Positions 25,698-36,100 of a stretch of 64,000 nt of DNA are shown here, piece after piece; position 1 is the first letter of the stretch, and the number at the start of each line of letters is the position of its first letter. The stretch is from Artemisia argyi. Taxonomy: Eukaryota; Streptophyta; Magnoliopsida; Asterales; Asteraceae. The position numbers and the translations under genes are program-made. The notes below the pieces were generated by a model. It had not been told where the DNA came from and did not search any database. It saw only the letters and a list, made by a program, of their open reading frames with translations. The DNA is taken from contig CM060684.1 in NCBI GenBank assembly GCA_030686995.1, positions 9,631,897 through 9,695,896 of the forward strand, written 5' to 3'.

Positions 25698-26518
25698 CTA
25701 GCTGGTTACCCACACGTTACAGTGGCGGGTACCCTGTGATTAAAGTTTAGATACCAACAAAACAACAATGGCGAACTTATTAACCAGAGAAAAACATAAT
25801 CCCAATCCAACCCTATTCACCCATTTTTACCGATTCCAACGGGTCATCCTCCGTTTCAATTTTGAACGGCTTTTATTTGCTAGCCGAACCAATGGCGACT
25901 TCGGGTTCCGGTTGAACTCGTTGGTCCAGTCCGGTTGAGCCCGTTGGTCCGGTCCGGTTGAACCCGCTGGTCCGGTCCGGTTGAACCCGCTGGTCCGGTC
26001 CGGTTTTCAAAATCATATGTATCATCAACTTAGTAGCATGTAAATTGTATAAAGTTTTGTGTGTTTTATTTGTTTGTACAATGTGTATTATAACATAGTA
26101 GTATATTTTTTATTATAGAGGTGCTTTAAAAGTAATGTTAATTAGTGTTTAATATTTTATTCTTAATTTTAAGTTTTTTTTATATGTGTGTTTAATTGAT
26201 TTGTACCAAATGCTTTATATGTTGTATGTCTTAATTTTAATACTTTTGATATTTAATTTGTTTAATGTTAGGAAATTAAGTTTAAGAGATATTTAATGTT
26301 TCAAAATTGTGTTTAATTTACTTGTACATATTGCTTTGTTAGTTGTATTATTTAATTTTAAGATATTTAATGTCATTAGTGCGTTTAAATTACCATTTTA
26401 AGTTTAAGGCCATTAGTGTGTTTAAATTAGTTGTACATGTAGCTTTGATGATTACAATGCTTAATTTTTTAAGTATTTCTATATTTAGTAGGCCTAAATG
26501 ATTTATAAGATAGTTAGA
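25698..26518 (-). mobile_element. Non-autonomous Helitron inside the hAT element (unit 2 only)
   Basis: On the minus strand it starts TCTAACTATC and ends GTAACCAGCTAG, lying exactly between A (25697) and T (26519). Unit 3 holds the empty site GTTTA/TAAATGGG at 40389-40390, which proves precise insertion after the duplication. It belongs to the same family as the intron-1 Helitrons, sharing the GGGTACC stem and an ACCAACAAAACAAC block. It carries a four-copy minisatellite. Confidence 0.88.
25910..26001. repeat. 23-bp tandem repeat, four copies, in a Helitron
   Basis: Four head-to-tail copies of a 23-bp unit, GGTTGAACCCGCTGGTCC followed by GGTCC. The last two are identical and the first two differ by two or three changes. 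Related Helitrons at 22974 and 35747 carry only about one copy. Confidence 0.85.
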
Positions 26519-26978
26519 TAAATGGGCTACACAATTTTTGAAAAAACAATGTCTATGAGACATGAAAAAGCAAACAATCCTTAAACAAAGAAACCGTAGT
26601 CCCATCTCACTACCAATTATTTATCAACATTTAAAGTTTCTAAAATACAATCATCAAAGTTTTCACAACTTTTCAAGGATAACTATCATCAATTTGTTTA
26701 TTTTCATTACATCATTATTATTTATGACTTTGTCAACCGCTAGCTCAAGTTAAGTGGTAAAGTTTCAACCGGCACGAAAGCATAAATATGTAATTGTGAA
26801 CTTTATAAACTAAACATCCTATATATTTGAAAAGGTGTGCGGTTCTTTGGTTCCAGAACTGATACCCGCGGTTCTGAATCGAACCGAGAACCAAAATTTG
26901 CAATATCTAAGAACCGAGAACCAAAATGCGATTATTGTTCAGTTCTCGGCCCATTTGCTCACCCCTACACCAAGCAAT

Positions 26979-27021
<43 letters not shown>

Positions 27022-27145
27022 TGAATTTATTTTAAATGTGTATCATTTGATTTATATACTCAAAACTCAAAAGTATTAAATTATATTTTTAAATTAGTTT
27101 AATTAGTTTACATAATATGTATATTTAGATAAATAAAATAAAATA

Positions 27146-27198
27146 GGGTAAATTGCAAATTATGTCTCTAATGTTTCCTAAAAACGCAGAGAATACCC

Positions 27199-27245
<47 letters not shown>

Positions 27246-27951
27246 TTTTTAATTTTTTTATTTTTTTACAAAAGAGTAATCCATACACTTTCATGAGCAT
27301 CCAATCTCCAGCAGTCCACTAGATTGCTTTATGTACACAAACTTTTTTGGGTAAAGGGGAATAATCCTGCACCCTGGTAAATATATAAACCAAAACGTTT
27401 AAGTACAATGGATATGGGTGAATCCCATGTACACAAACTGAACATATTCCAATTTGACATTTTGATTTATGGGCTATATTCATTTATACTAGAACAAATA
27501 AATATTCGATTCTCAAATAAAGAATGATTATGAATGTAAGAATCAAATGATTGTTAAGGTTGCCTAAACCCAACAATAGACGTGTATATTTTCAGCTCAA
27601 GTGTGATAGTCAAAATGGAAAGAAAACTGGAGAACATTTGTGTAGCGGTAGAGGATGGTGGTGGTGTTGGTTGTGTGGAGGTAGAGGGTGGTGGTGGTGG
27701 TGATTGTGTTTGTGATGTGGGGGGACCTTCCAATTAAAAAAAAAAATGGGGAAGAAGACAAGGGTATATAGTCATTTCACATGCCTTTTGACCTTGACCA
27801 ATGAGAGCACTAACGCTCGTTAGCAAATAGCGGCTTCTGGTGGCTGTTTAGCAAAAAATGTAAATATTAGTGGCTGTTTTGCAACACATTTTCTCTCGGG
27901 GTATTCCTTGTGCTTTTGGGAAATATTAGGGATAGAATTTGCAATTTACCC
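27146..27951. mobile_element. MULE-type MITE with perfect 9-bp TSD
   Basis: Termini GGGTAAATTGCAAATT and the inverted copy at the right end form an inverted repeat of about 55 bp. The 9-bp flank AATAAAATA occurs at 27137-27145 and again at 27952-27960. The nine-base duplication and long inverted repeats point to Mutator-like transposition. The middle holds poly(T) and GGT-rich runs and no gene. The left part of the same insertion is also present in unit 3 from about 41161. Confidence 0.85.
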
Positions 27952-27960
27952 AATAAAATA

Positions 27961-28852
27961 ATTGTACACGCATCTCATGATTTTATAATGTATGTTGCTC
28001 AACTTATCTAACAGGGATGTAACTAGGGTTGAGTCTTTAAAAGTTCAAGTTCGACTCCTTAATCTTATCTATCGTACTATATGGGCTGGGGATTATAGTA
28101 AAAAAAAATCGACTCGAAATAGCTCGATCTGAATTAAAGATCGAGCTACTTGACGAAAGCTTGACCCAGTTGTGCCCAACTCGAATATTTAAACATGAAA
28201 AATGATAGGGAGACCTAAATATATGCCTAAACTTATGTGACATGATACTGTTAGTTTGTGAAAAAGTTGTTCCTTTGGCTGCAGACAACAGGATGATGCC
28301 ACATATGTTTAGGTATAACTTTAAGCACATTTTTTAAGTCTCCTAATCACCTCTCTTTAACCATTTAGTAAAATTAACATAACTACATATTAGTGTTAAA
28401 TCACATGTGATATGTCATTTGAATTTCAACATTGAAAGAAAAATATACAAAAACAAAAAGACAAATAATTCGTCAAAGGTATATGAAGGTTCCCGTCTAT
28501 TGAATGATAATAAAATGTTTGCCATGATATTATAATTTATTTTTTCTAACGATTAACGGTTCATGATATATTTAAATTATAAAATTTTGACATAATGGTA
28601 TTTTTAAGTAAAACATTAGTTAATTTACCTTCATTTTTTTAGAACAACAAAATAAATGATTAAAATTTATCTCTTAGTATGCAAGAATCTTTTTATATAT
28701 ACATGATCTTTCCTCATTTTTGTACCGAAACAAATAACTTTACCTATAAATGTTGCAACCAAAATACTACGATGGACGTAAAAACGTGTAATTTAAAATA
28801 TATACATATTTATATTGTATCATACGTCGAAATGATGATAAAAATTGACGTA
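27961..28852. other. AT-rich DNA, no gene seen
   Basis: No coding frame with recognisable protein similarity and no terminal repeats were found on either strand. Confidence 0.5.
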
Positions 28853-28860
28853 CTTGCAAC

Positions 28861-29753
28861 CATGGCCGGCCCTGGTACTGGGCGAGGTGGGCGACGACTC
28901 AGGGCAGCAAAATTTTGGGGGCAGCAAATTTTAGGTTCATGTATATTGGGTAGAAACAATATACTGTGTAAGATAAGATCTTAGATTTTTTTTCTGATTA
29001 TAGCGGAGGAAGAAAATAGAATGGTGAAAGGAAGAAGAAGAAACTCTGGGGAAAGAGAATGACAAAATAAAAAAAATAATATAAATTGTTGAGTAAGATC
29101 ACCCATGTGGGCAATGGGTTAACGTGTACCAATGCAGTATTATGACATATTTTTTGTACTTTTACTTAAAAAAAAAAGAAAAAAAGAAAATCACTTGTCT
29201 CCTTCTTAAATTGTGTGCTTCTTCACTTGTACTACTAAAAATCAAATTCGTTGCAAAGTACTAGTAGAATATATGAATTCACTATTATTATCATGTGTAA
29301 TATGGATTAAAGACGTAGAAAAACTCAATCGCATTAGTTTATGACATTACGTATTAATATCTTAGGGTATGTGTTGATTATGTCATTAATTTTATAGTGT
29401 TATAATTCATAAGATTTATTTTTATTTACGGATGATTATGATATGTGTGGTGATATTATTTTAGCGAATGTTGCTTAAGATGAGACAATCAATAGTATTT
29501 TCTCAAGACACAAGCGACACCATCGTTTTAAGTATTGTATTTCGATATTGTATTTCGAAGTTTATGTCGTATACTGTAACATTTTATTTACTAATGAAAA
29601 ATTTGGCGTGAGTGTGACCTGCGTGAGTTGCCTAGGTTACAATAAAATAAAATAAATAAATAAATAAAATAAAAAAGTGTATTGTTCACTTATGAGGGGC
29701 ATTTTTTTTTTTTTGCCTCGCCCAAAACATCTGAAAACTCAGGACCGGCCCTA
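28861..29753. mobile_element. hAT-like non-autonomous element
   Basis: The left end CATGGCCGGCCCTG and the right end (reverse complement TAGGGCCGGTCCTG) are an imperfect inverted repeat of the hAT type. Flanks CTTGCAAC (28853-28860) and CTTCCAAC (29754-29761) match at 7 of 8 bases. Both subterminal regions contain GGGCGAGG. No transposase is present. Confidence 0.7.
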
Positions 29754-29761
29754 CTTCCAAC

Positions 29762-31980
29762 TTGTGTCTATATTACGTATACAGAATATTAAATTAATCA
29801 AAATGCTCATCAATTATATCCCTCAATAAATCAGGTGTGTCATTCGAAAAAGTCGGGCTTTACTTTTCCTGCAGCTACTATGTTTTCAATCACGTTTATA
29901 TATTTTCCATAATACGTCATGAATGATTTCATATCAACATACATCATAATTTTTTATTTTTTTTATTATTTTTTTTCTATCAATGTTTCATACAACATAA
30001 GTTACTAAATAGGTTATGTTATACAAATGCCCTACATTACATGTTTTGTACTTTTCAACAATCCTCACCCCCTTTTGTCTCCTGTTTAAAGTACAACACT
30101 ATTTTTTTATCAGTTTTTGTTTTGTACTTTTTAACAGTTTAATACTTTTGACATATTAAAACTTTATATTTTTTTTCCACACTTTCTGTTTCACAGTTTT
30201 ATAATATACACAAAATTATATAAAAAAAAATCAAAAAAAATAAAGGGGGGGGGGGGGGGGGGGATAACCTCTCCCTTACTAAATACTTGGATACAAGGGC
30301 AATCTGATATAGTGAATATTTGGTAGTGCTGAAATACCTGACCGATGTCAGGACAAGCATTTGTCAGGTGACTGACAATGACGGTGGTTAACTGGCCAGG
30401 TCAAGTGATGTTTAATTTCAACTAGAGTTAATTTTTATGGAAACAAACCGGTCAGGTTAGTCTTGATGTGTAGCACACTCCGACAATAGGTGGTCACAAG
30501 TGGTGCTATGGACATGGAAAAGAAAACGGGCCGAACAATTTATGAGGTGATGTACACTACAAAATCACGTTTGTAATGCACATAGTACAATACAACATAT
30601 GTATATTTTGTGGTGTGCACATCATTTATTGTGGTGTGTGTATCACCTCCTGAACGATTTTGAGTGAGAGGGCATATGGTAAACAATTCATTTATTAAAA
30701 CCGAGGGTATAGTCAAAAAATCATATAAAGCTATCGTGTGTGAATAGTATATTCTTCCGTGTACATATCACTAGACAAATTGAAATCATAGTTCACAGCC
30801 TAAAAAGAAGTCAAATTTTGATTTAAAACAATGCGACTAACCGACTGTACGACTCCACTAATGAACTTTTTGACACATGCCATCCTTTTATGACAAAACT
30901 TTAAGGAGTTGCACGTTTAGTGATTTTGTTACAATATTCTTTTATCTACTATAAACGACAAATATACATTTAACCGATTTACTTTTTTTCTCACGCCTAT
31001 TCTACTGCTATAGAGAACAAAGACTTTAAGCGATGCTTTTGTCCCTGCCATCTTAAAAAAAAACCATAGGGACTGAGATGAAGTGATTAAAGAAACGATT
31101 TGAAGGCATTGGTGAATTGGGGAATTAAGGTTTTATAGTAATGTCACTTACCTATGCCTAATCTCAAATCCTACTTTATTCATTGGTTTGTTTTCTCCTT
31201 AATGGCATACAATATCTATGTCCTCGTTCTTCCAAAGGTGGAGATTATATAGCCTTCATAAATGACAAATAAACGAATTAATTTTTTAGGGGCCCATTTC
31301 TACCCAGTGGACGGACCCACCTTGTAAGTAAGTCGGTGCCTGGGAACCACCTTAGACATCGAGGTCGTTAAGGAGCTATGCATGGTGTTTCTTAGGGGCC
31401 TACCTTGAAAATTTGTTGGGATATGGCTCTTCGGAACATGCTAAATGAAACGCAAAAAGGACAAAACCTACATTAGTTCAGCTCTAGTTTATGAAAGTTA
31501 TTTTGCAACAGTGTTTGGATGAAGAAGATACATGAAGAAGATGATGGGTATAAGATAAGAAAAGGGATAATATATCGGGAGGCCATCCAAATTTTAAGGT
31601 TTTCTCATATAGCCCATCCATTTTTTGAAAGTAACTAATAAACCACCACATTATGTATTCATCTTTGTTTACACCAATTTCAGTCAAATTTAATCCAGAT
31701 AATTATCAGACAACTATAATGAAACTAACACTAACATATTAAACTAATAAGAATAAAAACCTACCTTGAAATTTCAATTTTATCTTTCTAAAGTACTTTT
31801 AATAACATAATAAATTCACACTTAAAATAAGGGCTATAATCGGTATTCTACATTAAACTTTTCATTTGTTTTGCGGGTTATTGTACAGAAACTGTTAGTT
31901 TGTGGATAAATATTAATACGTACATTTCTAGTCTCGAACCCGAGACCTCGCGATTTGTCTTTATATCCCAAAATAGCAAA
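29762..31980. other. Intergenic DNA with no supported gene
   Basis: AT-rich sequence. It contains a run of 19 G at 30245-30263 and a small foldback at about 30543-30650 (GGTGATGTACAC and GTATCACC). GGTCTCGGGTTCGAGAC on the minus strand near 31935 is like a tRNA B box, but no A box was found. No coding similarity was recognised. Confidence 0.5.
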
Positions 31981-31984
31981 ATAG

Positions 31985-32205
31985 GCAACTCGCTAGCCTT
32001 TCAACTCGCTACCAAAACTGACCAACTCGCTACCAGATTCTGATCAACTCGCTAGTACGTGTCAACTCGCTGCTTAATAAGACAGAAAGGTCACTTTCTA
32101 GCCTTTTTTCCGTTTGTCCCAAAATAGCAAACTTCCAAATCGCTACACTGAACTCGCTAGAAAATATGTCAACCCTCTACAATGAAATGCCAACTCGCTG
32201 ATAAG
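31985..32205. repeat. Interspersed CAACTCGCTA motif array
   Basis: The 9-10 base motif CAACTCGCT(A/G) occurs at least seven times in 220 bp with variable spacers. Copies follow 31985, 32002, 32023, 32045, 32063 and 32193, with related ACTCGCTAG at about 32151. It lies inside the degenerate interior next to a copia LTR. Confidence 0.7.
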
Positions 32206-32450
32206 AAACACACCACGAAATCCCTTCAAAGTCCACGAAAATGATGAAGTGACTAAACCAAGAGCTACACACGATGCCTACAACACCTCTAGTAAGAAAG
32301 TACAAGTAAAATACCAAAGACTACACCTAACGAGATCAAACAAATGAGAAAACCACCAAGTAAAGTCGAACCAACTTAAAACACAAAACCAAGCTATAAA
32401 TTCGAGCATACCACGAATCCTAGGATAGAACCATGGCTCTTGATAGCAAT

Positions 32451-32832
32451 TGTAGGATACTCATAATTATTAACATGTATGGTCTTGAGTTATGGTTTGA
32501 ATTGTATAAGGAGTTTATAGAGAGAAAGTGAGATGTGGGAGACTTCTAGTGAGAGAAATAGAAATGTATTAGATTGAATGTATGAGAAGTTCCAATCCTC
32601 TCCCTTGGGTGGGAGAGGGTATATATACTACAATACTTGGTGCTCCATGAAACGAGCTGTAGAGTGAGCTGACAGAGGGTAAAGACCTGACCCACTCTAC
32701 GAATACTATTTACATGCATTAACTACTAATAAACTACGTACTAACTATAATAAGGATAATTCTACAAGCTACGTAATGCTGAGCAATACTTGGGGTGACC
32801 GAGTCTTTAACTGAATATTCGTATTCGTAACA
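32451..32832 (-). mobile_element. Ty1/copia LTR with adjacent primer-binding site
   Basis: The 382-bp block starts TGTAGGATAC and ends ATTCGTAACA. On the minus strand its end is followed by TTGCTATCAAGAGCCATGG, similar to the initiator tRNA-Met primer site, so it is the 5' LTR of a minus-strand element. It has inserted in the LINE remnant upstream of the unit 3 gene's 3' flank. The rest of the element (31.3-32.45 kb) has decayed. Confidence 0.65.
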
Positions 32833-33174
32833 TCTGCTTATTGTATGTGCTGCTTATTGCTGGCTTATTCATAGAATGGAAATGATAAACTCCCGCAGGT
32901 ATATTGTATTATTAGTCAAACTATATAGAGTAAGCATTACATATAATTATAATAGACCCAAACCAACAATCGGGTTTGGGCCATACTTATCGTCTAATAG
33001 TAAGTACCCAAAAACAAAATTATAGCAAGATTTCATATGGGATAGTATGTAGTAATTTGATACCCAACCCATATTCATCAATCTAAACAACAATGATGGT
33101 AAAGATACATTTGATCACATCCATCGTCATTCCAGTTCTTACCTATACCACTTTGACATCATTCAATCAGCTAA

Positions 33175-36100
33175 TTAGCTAGCATTTGGCAAAACACAAT
33201 AAATGTATACGGACACAGGATATAGTAGTATCACTAAGATGGACGCCCAAATAGGATAGGTGTCACGTTTGATCGCGAATACACCCACAATGGCACAAGA
33301 TATCATGATGGTGAGCACCTCAGCTGAGTAGGTCCATGATAGTCCCTTTATATATACGATAACAAGCAATGTTAGCAAACCAAGAAGGTTATTCATCACC
33401 AATCCATTGTAGATCTGCATTAGATAAACGGAATTGTGTTGTTAGTTTACATCATATATCATATATGGTGATGAAGTTATCGGTTGATTAAATCTTACTT
33501 TTGAAATATAATTTTCATTTGATCAAGATATATATTAACTGTTAACATAAAGTAAGTGATGCATTAGTGAAAGTGTGCAAACCTCTGAAAACGCCAAAGA
33601 AGCGTTCCTCCGAACATGGGGTTGAGCATCGAGAAGTGCATCGATTACCTTTTTAGCGTTCAGGGCAATCGGGACCATAACAAATGAAGTGAAGAGAAAA
33701 GGTATGTGAGCTGCTGTTGAGAATTGTTTGACACTTGTTATGAAGGGAGATGTAATTGTGAGCGTGATCGCTATTCCAAATATAGCATACACGATGGTTG
33801 CTTTAGGTTTCTCCCGTTTCAAGAGTGTGTCAATTTCTCCCCAGCTATCCTGAAATTAAATTTGCAGAAAGTATCAGTGCATCAGTAACAAAAAGATAAA
33901 CCAATATACGAACTATCGTTAGTAAATTACCTCTTCGAACTTTTCAATCGCCTTTTTTGGATCTTTAATGCTTTTATCATGATCAATCGCTTTCTTAATC
34001 CATTTGATGAATCCATCTACAAATTCTTTTTTCTCTACCTTTTTATTCTTATCACAATCAAAGTCCTTTACTAATTCGTCCAAGACTTTACCATGGTCTA
34101 ATGCTATTCCAAAATGAAGAGTCTCGATGAATTTTTTTAACTCATCTTTATGTATTTCATTGTTATTATCTTTGTCGTATTGTGAAAATAACCTATATAG
34201 GCAAAGTAAGCGAATCATGAAATATTGTTAAAACTAGAATACGTTACGGGTCAAGAATATTACCCTTCTATCTTTTCTCTGTCAGGTTCGCCATCTGCTT
34301 TCACTAGTCCATGCTTTTCAAGGACTTGTTTCAAGATTCTTGGCATGATTTGCTCAATTATCGTAAGATTTGAACGTTGCTTGTTTATTACTATTATCTT
34401 AACCTGTAGGTCAAGTATTAAAAATCTGAAAAAAGTTTATGAGTTGCCAATGAATGACTAAATTATCATTGAGTAAGAGTAACTTGCCAGATTCTGGATA
34501 TTCTTAAAAGCAGATCCAGAACTATTTGCCTCATTCTCCAATTTTTTTAGCCAATTGGTGCATCCTTGTTTGAACTCTTCCCAGCTGATCGTTCTATTTT
34601 TGTCTCTATCGAAGTGTATCAAAATCTCCGCTTTAGCATACTCCTTGGAGATATTATCTTTTTCTAAATCGAATACTTCCCCGACCAGATGCTCCAATTC
34701 CTCATGTGATATGCACCCATCTATATCCTTGTCGGCTTTATCAAAAATTCTGGGAAATTTAAGGTATGCCATTAGACTGCTGCCCTCAAAACTGTTTTAT
34801 GATAAGTTTATTCTGGTATTTTATATACAAAAAGGACATTTTAATACGTTTTGAGGCAGGTAAATTTTGGGTTCCCTTGCTCGTCAACGAGATCTTCTTC
34901 TGCAAGCCTTTGGAGATGATAGATAAAACGTGTGCGCAAGTTTTCTTGCTTCAAGTATGCCAAACTCCTGACCCGAATCCATGGATGTCCAACCTACATG
35001 CAGAAGGTGCACATCCCAAGTAATTTGATTCCTTTGTTTAGCATTTAAAATTTAGTTCAGAAATCACACGTTAGCTATTAGTAGTAGATACCTGAAAACC
35101 AAAATATAGAAGTATTGACACGCCTGATACTATGACTGCGAACAAAGTCATAGCTCGATTCTTCTTAAAATGTAGTAGTAACACAAAGGCAAACGGGATC
35201 AATGAAAGAAGCATAATTACAGCTATATATCCGGTCTCCTTGTCAATATTAACGCCCGTATCTACAATAAGAGGAGTTTTAAAAGGGTGTAAAATGTTTT
35301 GGAACTATATCTCCATGTGTTCATATAGCATTATGCAAAAAATGATTGTAAGCGTATACATAAATTTTATTCTAAGTTATCCTACTTGACCTCACAAACT
35401 ATAGATTAAGGAAATGATCTAACCAGTCAGAAATGAAAGTTTGTGTTTAAGAGACGACAAGCTTTTTATCGATGAGTCTTGTTGATCATCAGATTCAGGT
35501 GATGATCCCGTTTCAAGCATATGTCTACTTAATATTATGCGAATTCCCCATATAAGTGTGAGAGTGAGGACAGTCGATCCTGCATATATACTCACCGCTA
35601 AAATCACTTGGTTTTGGGCATCCGAGGCCGAAGAGAGGACGCCCGTGACTGCAAAATAAAGAAAAGAAAAAGATGTAAATCTGGAAGTTGAAAAATTAGT
35701 TTATTAGAGAGTAAAGTTATCACTAGAGAGTATAAGCCAAGAAGTACTAGCACGGTACCCGGGTGTTGTCGCGGAGGGTACCTTATGATTAAAGTTCACA
35801 CACCAACAAAATAACAATGACGAACTGATTAACCTGAGAAAACAAGAAGAAAATAATCTCGGTTCGGCCCGATTTTTACCGATTTCGACGGTCATCTCAG
35901 ATTCGTTTTCGGACGGCTTTTATTGGTGCCGAACCGGTGGTGACTTCGATTCCTGATTAAACCGGTTGAGCCCGTTGGTCCGGTCCGGTTTTTTAAACCA
36001 TATGTACCATCATATTGTTTTCATATAAATTTTATGAAACTTTATGTGTTTTATTAGTTTGTAAAATATGTATAATAACACATTTTAAGAGTGTTTTAAA

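Larger units (their letters stand above)
25409..26967. mobile_element. hAT-like element with near-perfect 8-bp TSD (unit 2)
   Basis: It starts TAAGGGTGAACTTGG and ends in the reverse complement of TAGGGGTGAGCAAATGG. Flanks are CACCAAAC (25401-25408) and CACCAAGC (26968-26975), a 7 of 8 match. The unit 3 copy is at 40103-40862. The unit 2 copy is longer because a Helitron has inserted in it. No transposase is seen. Confidence 0.7.

Noticed and set aside
30543..30650. Small foldback GGTGATGTACAC/GTATCACC as a MITE
   Set aside because: Arms are short and imperfect and no target duplication or empty site was found.
31925..31950. B-box-like GGTCTCGGGTTCGAGAC on the minus strand
   Set aside because: No A box at a suitable distance and no cloverleaf.
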